NCBI RefSeq assembly: GCF_045863935.1
Contig: NZ_BTVP01000017.1
Location: 1-64,000 of the forward strand
From: Parvibaculum sp045863935
GTDB taxonomy: Bacteria; Pseudomonadota; Alphaproteobacteria; Parvibaculales; Parvibaculaceae
Length of the DNA stretch: 64,000 nucleotides
Direction of reading: 5' to 3'
Part shown: one piece after another, positions 48,111-56,837 of the stretch
Layout of the letters: each line of letters starts with the position of its first letter
How positions within the stretch are numbered: the stretch's first letter is position 1
Translations under genes and position numbers: made by a program
Notes under the pieces: model-generated
Database searches by the model: none
Seen by the model: the letters and a program-made list of their open reading frames with translations, nothing else
Told to the model about the DNA's origin: nothing

Positions 48111-49715
48111 ATGGAGCGTCACGACGCGATCGTGATCGGGGCCGGACTGAACGGATTGGTCGCCGCCGCCTATCTGGCGCGCGCCGGACTTTCCGTGCTG
48201 GTGCTGGACCGTGCCTTCGCGCCGGGCGGCATCGCCGCCGAACATGAAGTCGCGCCGGGCTATCGCCTCCCGCGTTTCGCGCTCGGAAGCGGCGGTCTGC
48301 CGCCGCGCATTGCCGCCGATCTCGACCTGCCGCGTCACGGCCTCCGTTTCATCCGCGCGGAAGGCGGCGTCACCTGCTTTCCGGATGGCAGCTACCACGC
48401 AAGCTATCGAGACGGCCTCGTGCATCGTCGTGAGATCGCGCGCTTCTCGCGTCGCGACGCCGATGCCTTCACGCGCTATCGCCGCGATATGCTGCGCGCC
48501 GCAGGCGGTCTCGCGCCGCTTCTCGCCGGTCCGGCGCACACGCCTGCGAGGGGTATCTTCGGCGGGCTTCGTGCACGCCTTTCTCTCGCGGACAGCATCG
48601 CCGCCATCGCGCCCGGCGATCTCCGCGACATGCTCCGCCTCTGGACGCTTCCCGCCTCGGATTTTCTCGACGCCTATTTTGAAAGCGATGCCGTGAAGGC
48701 GCATCTCGCGGCCGCGGCCATGATGGGCGGCACGCTCGGGCCCCGCACGCCCGCAAGCGCCTCGCGCCTCGTGTTTCCCTGGCTTTCCGAACCTGGCGAC
48801 GCAACAGGCGGCGCGCCCGAAACCCTCATGCCTTTCGGCGGTCCGGCGGCGCTGGTGCAGGCGCTCACTTCCGTCATCCTCGCCTCGGGCGGGCGGTTGC
48901 GCATGGAAGCGGAAGTCACCGACATCCGCATCAAGGACCGCAAGGTGCAGGGCGTCGTCCTTGCGAATGGCGAGGAGATCGGCGCGGGCGCCGTTCTTTC
49001 CGGCCTCGATGTGAAGCGGAGCTTTCTAAGCCTTTTCCAGTGGAAGGACCTGCCCGAAGGTCTCGTCGAGCGTGTCGGCCGTGTCCGGATGAGGGGCGTT
49101 GCCGCGAAGGTCAACATGGCGCTCGATGCCGCGCCCGTGTTTCCCGGACTGCCAGAGGGTTGTCCCTCGCTCGGCGGCGGGCTTCGTCTCGCGGGCTCGC
49201 TCCCGGCGATGGAACGCGCCTGGGCTGACTGGCGCGAACGCATGCCGCCGCGCGACCCGCTGATCGAGATTCTGATGCCGTCTTTCCTCGATCCTTCGCT
49301 CGCTCCGCGAGGCGGCCATGTCCTTTCAGCGCTCGTGCAATATGTACCGGAAGTGCTGCATGAAGGCCCCTGGTCGGCGGAGCGGCGCGACGCGCTCGGG
49401 GACCTCGTCATGACGCGTCTCGCCGAGGTGAGCCCCGGCATCGAAAAGCATGTCGTCGCGCTTGAAGTCTTGCTGCCAAACGACATTGAAAACGAGATTG
49501 GCCTCACCGGTGGCGACTTCGCCTATGGTGAGACGATGCTCGATCAGATGTTCGCGAACCGCCCCTTTCCCGGCATGGGCGGCGCGGAAACGCCGCTGCG
49601 CAATTTCTACCTGTGCTCGCCCAGCGCGCATCCCGGGCCGCTGGTGATGGGCGGGGCGGGGGCCAACGCCGCCTCCACGCTTCTTGGCCGGCTTGGCAAG
49701 GCGGTGCGCACATGA
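48111..49715 (+). CDS. Phytoene-desaturase-like FAD oxidoreductase (first of two)
   Basis: 534 aa. The dinucleotide-binding motif is HDAIVIGAGLNGLVAAAYLARAGLSVLVLDRAFAPGGIAAEHEV. The central ETLMPFGGPAALVQALTSVILASGGRLRMEAEV and the late PGMGGAETPLRNFYLCSPSAHPGPLVMGG match the CrtI/PYROXD2-like group. No carotenoid genes are nearby, so a carotenoid substrate is not supported. Its stop overlaps the start of a paralogue, and a GcvT-like gene follows the paralogue. Confidence 0.88.
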   Translation: MERHDAIVIGAGLNGLVAAAYLARAGLSVLVLDRAFAPGGIAAEHEVAPGYRLPRFALGSGGLPPRIAADLDLPRHGLRFIRAEGGVTCFPDGSYHASYRDGLVHRREIARFSRRDADAFTRYRRDMLRAAGGLAPLLAGPAHTPARGIFGGLRARLSLADSIAAIAPGDLRDMLRLWTLPASDFLDAYFESDAVKAHLAAAAMMGGTLGPRTPASASRLVFPWLSEPGDATGGAPETLMPFGGPAALVQALTSVILASGGRLRMEAEVTDIRIKDRKVQGVVLANGEEIGAGAVLSGLDVKRSFLSLFQWKDLPEGLVERVGRVRMRGVAAKVNMALDAAPVFPGLPEGCPSLGGGLRLAGSLPAMERAWADWRERMPPRDPLIEILMPSFLDPSLAPRGGHVLSALVQYVPEVLHEGPWSAERRDALGDLVMTRLAEVSPGIEKHVVALEVLLPNDIENEIGLTGGDFAYGETMLDQMFANRPFPGMGGAETPLRNFYLCSPSAHPGPLVMGGAGANAASTLLGRLGKAVRT

Positions 49716-51289
49716 AGTGGGGCGGCGTGCAATACGATGCAATTGTGATCGGCGGTGGCCATAACGGCCTTGTCGCCGCCGCACGGCTTGCATCCGGCGG
49801 CGCGCGCGTCCTGCTCGCGGAGGCCGGCCCATGCGTCGGCGGAGCGGCCGTCACTTCCGAAATCACACCCGGCTACAGCGCGTCCGCCGTTGCGCATCTC
49901 CTCGAAGGATTTCCCCGCCGCATCGAGCGAAAACTGAAGCTCCACAAGCACGGGTTGCGCTATGCGGCGCGCGATGTTGCGACCGTGGCGCTCGACCGTG
50001 ACGAAAATCACATGCTCCTTCCTCGCACGCGCAAGGAATTTGCTGCCTTTCGTAATGTGCTGCCGAAGGACGCCGATGCCTATCGTGAATATGTAGCGCG
50101 CCGTCGTGCGCTGGCCGAATTTGTCGCGCCGCTTCTCGGCGAGCGCCCGCCTGCTCTCAACGATCCGGATGCCTTGAAGCGTTTTCTCCGCCACTCCGTC
50201 TGGCGTGCCGCGCTGAAGGGCGCAAGCACCATGCAGAACCTTCTGCGTGTGCTGCCCGAGGCGATCGGTGATCGGCTCGATGCCGAATTTGAATCGCCGC
50301 TCCTCAAGGGTGCCCTCGCTTTCGACGCGACGCTCGGCGGCGCGGAAAGCCCCTACGCGCCGGGCACCTCCTTCCGCTCCATACTCCGCGAGGCGATGCG
50401 CATGCAGGGGCAGGGTGCCATGCTTCCCCTGGGCGGCATGGGCGCGCTTTCCGACGCGCTGGCGGCATCGGTTGCGGCCGCTGGCGGCGATGTTCGCGTC
50501 AATACGCGCGTCGTGCGCATTCTGGTCGAGGAAGGCAAGGCCGCCGGCGTCGAACTTTCGGGCGGGATCGAGGTCCGCGCTGCTCTCATTCTCTCCGCGA
50601 TCGCCCCGCGTGCGACAATGCTTGACCTCGTGGGAGCGCGTCACGTCGAGACGGACGATCTTCGCGAGCTCCGCCATCTCGTGCCGCGTGGTGCTGCGGC
50701 GAAAATCAATCTCGCACTCGACCGCCTGCCGCAGTTTGCGGGTCTTGCGCCCGAACTTCATGGCGCTCGCCTTCTCATCGCGCCTTCGCTCGCCGAACTC
50801 GACGAAACGGCGAACGCGGCGCGAAGCGGTGCTCTTCCGTTCGAACCGGTGATGGAGGTCCTTCTGCCGAGCGTCACCGATCCTCTGCTTGCGCCGGAGG
50901 GACAGCACGTCATGTCGATCATCGTGCATCACGTCCCGCACGCGATGGCGGGCGGCTGGGATGCGCATCGCGAGGCGCTGGTGCAGCGCGTTGTGCGCAT
51001 GCTGGGCGCTTACGCACCCGGCATCGAGGACATGATGATCGCGGGCGAAATCCTGACGCCGCCGGACATCGAGGAGAAATACGGGCTGGCCGGCGGCGAC
51101 TGGCATCAGGGCGATCTCCGCCTCGATCGGCTCTTCGCCTTCCGCCCCGCGCCCGCCTATGGCCGCTGCGAAACGCCACTGCCTGGCCTCTGGCTTTGTG
51201 GCGCGGGCAGTCATCCGGGCGGCGGCATCACTGGTTTGCCGGGTTGGCTTGCCGCAGACGCTGTTCTCGCGGATGGAGGAAGCGCATGA
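49712..51289 (+). CDS. Phytoene-desaturase-like FAD oxidoreductase (second)
   Basis: 525 aa from the ATG at 49712 (ATGA overlap). YDAIVIGGGHNGLVAAARLASGGARVLLAEAGPCVGGAAVTSEI is the FAD-binding N-terminus. MQGQGAMLPLGGMGALSDALAASVAAAGGDVRVNTRV and the end GLWLCGAGSHPGGGITGLPGW follow the PYROXD2-type pattern closely. It is the more canonical of the two paralogues. The pair may be subunits or act in sequence on one substrate. Confidence 0.9.
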   Translation: MKWGGVQYDAIVIGGGHNGLVAAARLASGGARVLLAEAGPCVGGAAVTSEITPGYSASAVAHLLEGFPRRIERKLKLHKHGLRYAARDVATVALDRDENHMLLPRTRKEFAAFRNVLPKDADAYREYVARRRALAEFVAPLLGERPPALNDPDALKRFLRHSVWRAALKGASTMQNLLRVLPEAIGDRLDAEFESPLLKGALAFDATLGGAESPYAPGTSFRSILREAMRMQGQGAMLPLGGMGALSDALAASVAAAGGDVRVNTRVVRILVEEGKAAGVELSGGIEVRAALILSAIAPRATMLDLVGARHVETDDLRELRHLVPRGAAAKINLALDRLPQFAGLAPELHGARLLIAPSLAELDETANAARSGALPFEPVMEVLLPSVTDPLLAPEGQHVMSIIVHHVPHAMAGGWDAHREALVQRVVRMLGAYAPGIEDMMIAGEILTPPDIEEKYGLAGGDWHQGDLRLDRLFAFRPAPAYGRCETPLPGLWLCGAGSHPGGGITGLPGWLAADAVLADGGSA

Positions 51290-52566
51290 CGCCCGACACC
51301 GCGCCTCCCAATGAACATCCCGACATCGAGATCGACCTCGGTAGCGAGCAGGCGACAGTCGATCCGGCCCTCTTCGAGGAAGCGCCGGCCGAGCCGCCTT
51401 TCGCGCGCACCGTCCACACAACGCCGCTTCACATCGTCACTTCCGCCGAGAGCCGCACCAACCGCTGGACGGATTGGAACGGCTACACCGTGCCGGAGGT
51501 GCTGACCGACCTTGGCGACGAGTATCGCGCGTTGCGCGGGGCGGCGGCGCTTGCCGATCATTCGCCGCTCGTCAAATACCGAATCTTCGGGCGTGACGCT
51601 CTCGACTATCTGCAGCGTCTCGTGACGCGCGATCTCGCCGCACTTGAAGTCGACACGGCCGTTCATGTCGTCTTCTGCGAAGGCCGCGGCCTCGTCCTCG
51701 GTGACGGGCTTCTCTTCCGCCTCGGCGAAGAGGAATATCGTCTGGTTACGGAAGAAACGCACCTCGCATGGATGATGGACAGCGCGGAGGGTTTTCGCGT
51801 TGGCATCGCCGATGTCAGTGCGACCCTCGCGCTTCTTTCGCTTCAGGGCCCGTTGTCAGCGCTCTGTCTGCACGAAGCGGGCGTTGCGAACATCGACGGA
51901 CTGGCGCCCTTCGCCGCGCGATGGGCGGAGATCGCGCGCATGCCCGTTTATGTGAGCCGCACCGGCGCGAGCGGCGATCTCGGTTACGAACTCTGGGCGG
52001 ACGCCGAAGACGCCCCTCATCTCTGGCGGCACCTGATGGAGAAGGGCGCTCCGCATGGCCTCCGGGCCACCGGCTTTGCGCTTCGCGAACTTGCGCGCCT
52101 CGAAGCCGGTTTCCCTCGCGCGGGCAAAGACTATCTCTCGGCCCTCGCCGCTGTCGCGCGTGCCGGTGCGTCGACACCGTTCGAGCTCTGGCGCAATCCG
52201 CCCGTCGCCTCGGGCAAGGCGGTTTTCAACGGTGGCCGCGCGCTCCGCAGCCTCGCGCCGGTGCCGCCGCGCCGCCGCCTCGTGGTGCTCGTCGCTGATG
52301 CCATCGAGCCTGTCTCCCTGTCGTCCGTCCTCTCCGGCACGCGCCAGGTGGGCACGGTCACCACCTCCGGCTTCTCTCCGGCGCTCGGCGCCAATATCGC
52401 TTTTGCCATGGTCAAGGACGAAGCCGCCGATGGGGAACTCGCCCTCACGGCGACCCTGCGCGAGGGCCTCGGCGCCCGCGAAGTCGTGCTCCGGGCGCGA
52501 ATCCTGCCGGAACCGGCCTGGAATGCCGCCCGCCGCCTCGTTCTGCCGGCCCCTCTCAAGCCCTGA
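51286..52566 (+). CDS. GcvT-like (aminomethyltransferase-family) protein
   Basis: 426 aa from the ATG at 51286, overlapping the previous stop and behind GGAGGAAG. After a ~55-residue acidic extension, EYRALRGAAALADHSPLVKYRIFGRDALDYLQRLVTRDLAAL begins the folate-binding T-protein fold. YVSRTGASGDLGYELWADAEDAPHLW and the late TVTTSGFSPALGANIAFAMV are also typical. In the region holding the catalytic Asp-Asp of true T-proteins it reads LVLGDGLLF, so one acidic residue appears replaced. It probably uses tetrahydrofolate or a related ligand with the two flavoproteins. Confidence 0.87.
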   Translation: MTPDTAPPNEHPDIEIDLGSEQATVDPALFEEAPAEPPFARTVHTTPLHIVTSAESRTNRWTDWNGYTVPEVLTDLGDEYRALRGAAALADHSPLVKYRIFGRDALDYLQRLVTRDLAALEVDTAVHVVFCEGRGLVLGDGLLFRLGEEEYRLVTEETHLAWMMDSAEGFRVGIADVSATLALLSLQGPLSALCLHEAGVANIDGLAPFAARWAEIARMPVYVSRTGASGDLGYELWADAEDAPHLWRHLMEKGAPHGLRATGFALRELARLEAGFPRAGKDYLSALAAVARAGASTPFELWRNPPVASGKAVFNGGRALRSLAPVPPRRRLVVLVADAIEPVSLSSVLSGTRQVGTVTTSGFSPALGANIAFAMVKDEAADGELALTATLREGLGAREVVLRARILPEPAWNAARRLVLPAPLKP

Positions 52567-52691
52567 AAAAAAATGTCGCCGCCGTCCGACGGATTTCCCG
52601 CCCCCACGCGTTTGTCTTGATAACGGTGGCCCGGACGGCCTCGCTGCTGATCCCCCCTTGAAGCAGAGACCCATACGTCCGGACATACCGG

Positions 52692-52740
52692 TTCCGGAGA
52701 CCGCGGGTACCTCCCGCAGTTGACGCCTGCGGCTCCGGAA
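52692..52740 (+). promoter_or_regulatory. Nested, mutually exclusive hairpins upstream of the EF-hand gene
   Basis: Outer arms TTCCGGAG/CTCCGGAA (52692-52699 with 52733-52740) enclose two hairpins that share bases: GCGGG/CCCGC (52703-52707 with 52713-52717) and CCGCAG/CTGCGG (52714-52719 with 52727-52732). The overlap at 52714-52717 means only one can form at a time, like an attenuator or RNA switch. No known riboswitch is recognised. Confidence 0.4.
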
Positions 52741-52786
52741 CGCGAACGCCCCCGGGGTACGGAAACCCAAGGAAGAGGAATTTGAG

Positions 52787-53497
52787 ATGCGTAAACTGAA
52801 ATATGGATTGCTCGGCACTGCGGCAGCGCTCGCTCTGGCGGTCGCCATGCCCGCGCTGTCGCAGGCCGGTCCCGGCAAGGGCGGCCATGGTGCCATGATG
52901 TTCGAGCAGGCAGACACGGATGGCGACGGTTACGTCTCGAAGGATGAGATGCAGGCCGCGAGCGAGAAGCGCTTCGCCGGCGCCGATGCCGATGGCGATG
53001 GCGTTTTGACGAAGGAAGAAATGTCGGCCGCGCATGAGAACATGCGCATGAAGCATGGCGGCGACCCTGCCGAGCGATTTGCCGCCGCCGACGCCGATAA
53101 CGACGGCAAGGTCACGCTCGACGAAATGAAGGCGGCAGCCGCCGCCCGCATGGCCGAGCGCGGCAAGGAGGGCGGCATGCCCGGCCGCCACGCGGACCGC
53201 ATGACGACGTTCTTTGCCGCCGCCGACAAGGATGGTGACGGCGGCCTCACGCAGGACGAAATGCAGGCCGCGCACGAGAACATGAAGAAGCGCATGGGTG
53301 ACCGCGACGGCAAGCGCGGTGGTCACTTCGGCCGCATCGATGCCGATGGCGACGGCCAGGTGACGAAGGCCGAGTTCGTGGCCGGTGGCGAGAAGATGTT
53401 CGAACATCTCGACGCAAACGGCGACGGCAAGATCGAGCCGGGCGAAGGCCGCATGAATCGTGGCGGACCGGGTGCCAGGGCGCCCGAAGCGGAGTAG
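52787..53497 (+). CDS. Secreted protein with six EF-hand loops
   Basis: 236 aa, ATG after GGAAGAGGAA. A signal peptide (YGLLGTAAALALAVAMPALSQA) precedes six canonical calcium loops: DTDGDGYVSKDE, DADGDGVLTKEE, DADNDGKVTLDE, DKDGDGGLTQDE, DADGDGQVTKAE and DANGDGKIEPGE. All key acidic positions are filled, so metal binding is likely. Repeated spacers (EMQAA.EK, EMSAAHENM) suggest internal duplication. It is periplasmic or secreted and lies ahead of an ECF sigma gene. Confidence 0.92.
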   Translation: MRKLKYGLLGTAAALALAVAMPALSQAGPGKGGHGAMMFEQADTDGDGYVSKDEMQAASEKRFAGADADGDGVLTKEEMSAAHENMRMKHGGDPAERFAAADADNDGKVTLDEMKAAAAARMAERGKEGGMPGRHADRMTTFFAAADKDGDGGLTQDEMQAAHENMKKRMGDRDGKRGGHFGRIDADGDGQVTKAEFVAGGEKMFEHLDANGDGKIEPGEGRMNRGGPGARAPEAE

Positions 53498-53533
53498 GCT
53501 CTTCCATGGCGGATCGCCGCCTCGGACCTTTGC

Positions 53534-53559
53534 AGGGCGCCGGCGCAGACCGGCGCCCT
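53534..53559 (+). terminator. Strong hairpin between EF-hand and sigma genes
   Basis: AGGGCGCCGG/CCGGCGCCCT, a 10-bp perfect stem with loop CGCAGA but no T run. It may attenuate read-through or stabilise the upstream mRNA. Confidence 0.5.
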
Positions 53560-53628
53560 CGCATCGGCTCAATACCGGCGTTGCCGGGCCCTCTTTGTTC
53601 AGAAGGCCCAACAAGGGGAAAGATACGG

Positions 53629-54204
53629 TTGGATCGGCCGTCGGACGATGAACTCGTGGCCGCTGTCGCATCGGGCGACGAAGCGGCCTGCCGCGCGTTG
53701 ATGGACCGGCACCTCACGCGCATGCTCGCGCTTGCCCGCCGCATGCTCGGCAACCATGCCGATGCCGAAGAGGTCGCGCAGGAGGTTTTTCTCCGCGTCT
53801 GGACCCATGCCGGACGCTGGGAGCCCGGCAAGGCGCAATTCGGCACCTGGCTCCACCGCGTTGCCACCAATCTCTGCCTCGACCGCCTGCGCCGCCGGCG
53901 CGGGACCGAGGATATCGACGCGATCCCCGAGCCTGCGAGCGGCGAACCCGGGCCGGACCGGCAGCTTGAGCAGCGCGAGCTTGCGGCCCGCGTGGAAGCC
54001 GCCCTCCAGGGCCTGCCCGAGCGCCAGCGCGCGGCCATCGTGCTTTCGCACTATCAGGGTCTCGGAAATATCGAAGCGGCGGATATTCTCGGCGTCACCG
54101 TGGAAGCGGTGGAATCGCTTCTGTCGCGCGCGCGCCGTCAGTTGCGGGTGGCGCTTGCGACGGAAAGGGACGAGCTGTTGCGTTCAAGGGAAATAAGCGC
54201 CTGA
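53629..54204 (+). CDS. ECF (sigma-70 family) sigma factor
   Basis: 191 aa from a TTG at 53629, behind AAGGGGAAAG; an ATG at 53506 would add 41 atypical residues spanning the hairpin above. Sigma region 2 is seen in RMLGNHADAEEVAQEVFLRVWTHAGRWEPGKAQFGTWLHRVATNLCLDRLRRR, and region 4 in LPERQRAAIVLSHYQGLGNIEAADILGVTVEAVESLLSRARRQLR. There is no C-terminal extension. It directs RNA polymerase to stress promoters and is followed by a probable anti-sigma gene. Confidence 0.93.
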   Translation: MDRPSDDELVAAVASGDEAACRALMDRHLTRMLALARRMLGNHADAEEVAQEVFLRVWTHAGRWEPGKAQFGTWLHRVATNLCLDRLRRRRGTEDIDAIPEPASGEPGPDRQLEQRELAARVEAALQGLPERQRAAIVLSHYQGLGNIEAADILGVTVEAVESLLSRARRQLRVALATERDELLRSREISA

Positions 54205-54231
54205 TCTGGCGCGGGAAGTGGACTTGAGACA

Positions 54232-54738
54232 ATGCGAAACGAAATGACATTGGAACGGCTGCGCGAGATCGTCGAGGCCTATGGCGCCTCGCCCGCGCGT
54301 TGGCCGCAGGCCGAGAGGTCCATGGCCGAAACCTTGGCGTCGTCCTCGCCGGAGGCGCAGTCGCTGGTGGCTGAAGCGGCGCGCTTCGATGCGCTGCTCG
54401 ACATGGCACCCGCCGAAGAGCCTTCTGCCGCGCTCACCGAACGTCTGATGGCAGCCCGCCCCCGTGCCGTGGCGCCGCTCGTTCCCGCGCGCCCGCAGAA
54501 GGAAAAAGGTTTCCTCCGCGGTCTCCTCGAAACCGTCTGGCCATATGGATCGGCGGCCTTTCCTGCGGGCACGCTTGCGGCCGCGCTGGTGATGGGGGTC
54601 GCGCTCGGTTCGGCCTCGGACATTTCCCTGACCGTGACCGGCACCGCCGTCACCGCCTCGACGGAAGCAGAAACGGGCGAAGGATTGATCGCGTTGGCCA
54701 TGGCCGACCAGGCCTGGCCCGAGGAGTGGATGCAATGA
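54232..54738 (+). CDS. Probable anti-sigma factor, single-pass
   Basis: 168 aa. The cytoplasmic N-terminus (MTLERLREIVEAYGASPARWPQAERSMAETLASSSPEAQSLVAEAARFDALLDMAP) looks like short anti-sigma domains found next to ECF genes. A hydrophobic stretch (AFPAGTLAAALVMGVALG) spans the membrane around residue 120, leaving a ~40-residue periplasmic tail. It lacks a zinc-binding HxxxCxxC motif. The call rests on position and topology. It overlaps the next gene by 4 bp. Confidence 0.7.
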   Translation: MRNEMTLERLREIVEAYGASPARWPQAERSMAETLASSSPEAQSLVAEAARFDALLDMAPAEEPSAALTERLMAARPRAVAPLVPARPQKEKGFLRGLLETVWPYGSAAFPAGTLAAALVMGVALGSASDISLTVTGTAVTASTEAETGEGLIALAMADQAWPEEWMQ

Positions 54739-55319
54739 GCGACACGAACGACATCGCCTCGCCTGCCGGGAAGCCGCAGCGCCGCTGGCTCGGCCCGGCC
54801 TTTCTCGCCTCGCTTGCGGTCAACATTTTTCTCATCGGCCTCATCTCCGTGCCGCTTTTCTTCCGTCCGCCGCCGGGCGTTGGTTTCGGCCTGCCGCCGG
54901 GCGGCGCGGGCCCAGGCATGTTCCATCAGAGCTTCAAGGATCTTCCGGAGGCCGACCGCAAGGCGATCCGCACGACGATGCTCGGCCATTTCCCCGAAAT
55001 TCGTCCGCACCTCCTGGCCATGCGCGAGGCGAAGGCCGAACTGGCCGATGCTGTCGCCGCCGATCCTTATGACGAGGCGGCCGTCCGCGCCGCCTTCGAC
55101 AAGATGGATCAGGCGATGAAGCAGATGGGCGAGGTTGGCCGTGATGCCATGATGGCCGGCTTCGAGAAGCTTTCGCCCGAACAGCGCAAGCGCGTTGCCG
55201 AGGCGATGCGCAAGGAAGAGCGCGTCCGTATCCGCCGATTCGAACGCCCCGACGAAGGCCCCGGCGTCGACGAAATGCCGCGCCGCCTGAAAATGCCTCC
55301 CCTTCCACCCATGGAGTGA
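54735..55319 (+). CDS. Periplasmic heavy-metal sensor-like protein (CnrX/CpxP type)
   Basis: 194 aa from the ATG at 54735, overlapping the previous stop. A membrane anchor (LGPAFLASLAVNIFLIGLISVPLFF) precedes a helical periplasmic domain: HQSFKDLPEADRKAIRTTMLGHFPEIRPHLLAMREAKAELADAVAADPYDEAAVRAAFDKMDQAM and LSPEQRKRVAEAM. This is the LTxxQ-like/metal-resistance fold shared by CpxP, Spy and CnrX. With sigma and anti-sigma genes ahead it parallels the CnrYXH nickel/cobalt system. Confidence 0.82.
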   Translation: MSDTNDIASPAGKPQRRWLGPAFLASLAVNIFLIGLISVPLFFRPPPGVGFGLPPGGAGPGMFHQSFKDLPEADRKAIRTTMLGHFPEIRPHLLAMREAKAELADAVAADPYDEAAVRAAFDKMDQAMKQMGEVGRDAMMAGFEKLSPEQRKRVAEAMRKEERVRIRRFERPDEGPGVDEMPRRLKMPPLPPME

Positions 55320-55392
55320 TCCGCTTTCCGGCTGCTGCTATCCTCTCCGCGCGCAACAGCAACCGTTGCTGCGCGTGGAGAAAGACGACGAC

Positions 55393-56730
55393 ATGACCTG
55401 GTATCATCCCGGCATCTACGATCCCGCCATTCCCGTCGGCAGCTATTGGAAAGACGAGGCGCCTCCACTCGGCGAGGGCGTCGACCGCGGTCTCGTGCCG
55501 GACGAGACCTGCGACGTCGCGATCATCGGTGGCGGTTACACGGGCCTTTCCTGCGCCCTGCATCTCGCCCACGATTTCAACACCGATGTCCGCTTGCTCG
55601 AAGCCGGTCCTCTCGGCTGGGGCGCCTCCGGCCGCAATGGCGGCTTTTGCACGATGCCGCCCGCGGCGCTTTCGCTGGACGAATTGATCTCGCGCTACGG
55701 CGAGGATGAGGCGCGCCGCTTCATCGCTTCGCAGGTCGAGGCGGTGGACCTCGTTCGCGATCTCGCGCGCGACGAGAACATCGACATCCGTCCCCAGGGC
55801 GAGGGCGAACTCCATGTCGCGCATGCGCCCTCTCGCTGGCGTCATCTCGAACATGAGCGCGACCTTCTTGCGCGCCTCGGCATCGCCGCCCAACTCTATC
55901 CTCGCGAAGAGGTCGCCGAAAAATTCTACGACTCGACCGAGCAGTTCGGCGCGCTCCACAATCCCGTCGGCTTCGGTCTTCAGCCATTGCGTTTCGCGCG
56001 CGGGCTCGCCTTCGCGGCGGATCGCGCGGGCGCGAAGCTACACGGATCGTCGCCCGTCATTCGCTGGGAGCGGGCAGGGAAGCTTCACCGTCTCGTCACG
56101 CCTTCGGGCACGGTGTCCGCACGCCGGGTCGTGGTCGCAACCAACGGCTTCACGCAAGAGGGCCTTCACCCGGACCTCTCGCCGCGCCTCATCCCCGTCA
56201 TGTCGAACATCGTGGTGACGCGCCCGCTGACGGAGGCCGAACTCGCCGCGCAGAACTGGCAGACGGAAATTCCCTGCGCCAACACGCGCAATCTCCTCTT
56301 CTACTATCGCCTTCTGCCGGACCGCCGTTTCCTTTTCGGCGCGCGCGGCGACCTGACCGGCAGGCCGGCGGACGCCCTGCGCATGAGGGGTTTCATGGAG
56401 CGTCGCCTCGGCGAGGTCTTCCCCGGCTGGGCCCATGTGCCGGTCACGCATAACTGGCGCGGCCTCGTTTGCATGACGCTGCGCCGCACCCCCTCGATCG
56501 GCGAACTTGAGGACGATCCGGGCGTTTTTTTCGCCCTCGCCTGGCATGGAAACGGCGTTGCCGCCGCCCCCTGGGCGGGCCGCCTGCTGGCGCGCCTCAT
56601 TGGCGGGACGGCCGGAAATCTGGATATTCCTGCGGTTTTTCGTGGGAACCCCGCCCGCATTCCGTTCCCCTCGCTGCGGCGCTGGTATCTCAGGGGGGCT
56701 CTCGGCTACTATCGTCTTACTGACCTCTAG
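55393..56730 (+). CDS. DadA/PuuB-like FAD amine oxidoreductase
   Basis: 445 aa from the ATG at 55393, behind GGAGAAAG. TCDVAIIGGGYTGLSCALHLAHDFNTDVRLLEAGPLGWGASGRNGGFC binds FAD. LFYYRLLPDRRFLFGARGD and the late MTLRRTPSIGELEDDPGVFFALAWHGNGVAAAPWAGRLLA are typical of the gamma-glutamylputrescine oxidase group. A glutamine-synthetase-like gene follows about 110 bp later, as in putrescine catabolism (PuuB with PuuA). D-amino-acid or sarcosine oxidation remain alternatives. Confidence 0.85.
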   Translation: MTWYHPGIYDPAIPVGSYWKDEAPPLGEGVDRGLVPDETCDVAIIGGGYTGLSCALHLAHDFNTDVRLLEAGPLGWGASGRNGGFCTMPPAALSLDELISRYGEDEARRFIASQVEAVDLVRDLARDENIDIRPQGEGELHVAHAPSRWRHLEHERDLLARLGIAAQLYPREEVAEKFYDSTEQFGALHNPVGFGLQPLRFARGLAFAADRAGAKLHGSSPVIRWERAGKLHRLVTPSGTVSARRVVVATNGFTQEGLHPDLSPRLIPVMSNIVVTRPLTEAELAAQNWQTEIPCANTRNLLFYYRLLPDRRFLFGARGDLTGRPADALRMRGFMERRLGEVFPGWAHVPVTHNWRGLVCMTLRRTPSIGELEDDPGVFFALAWHGNGVAAAPWAGRLLARLIGGTAGNLDIPAVFRGNPARIPFPSLRRWYLRGALGYYRLTDL

Positions 56731-56837
56731 CGCGACCGGCCGGGCCAATCCGGCGTCCGGCGCGCCGAAAAAGGATGCGGGTCCGGGCGCGGCGGAGCGA
56801 CTCTGCTGCGGGAACGGGGCGCAACAAGTGTGACATT

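Noticed and set aside
48111..51289. Carotenoid biosynthesis genes
   Set aside because: The two flavoproteins resemble phytoene desaturases, but no crtB, crtE or other carotenoid gene is nearby and a GcvT-like gene is coupled to them.
53506..53628. 41-codon N-terminal extension of the sigma factor
   Set aside because: The translation is atypical, crosses a strong hairpin and lacks a ribosome site, whereas TTG at 53629 has one.
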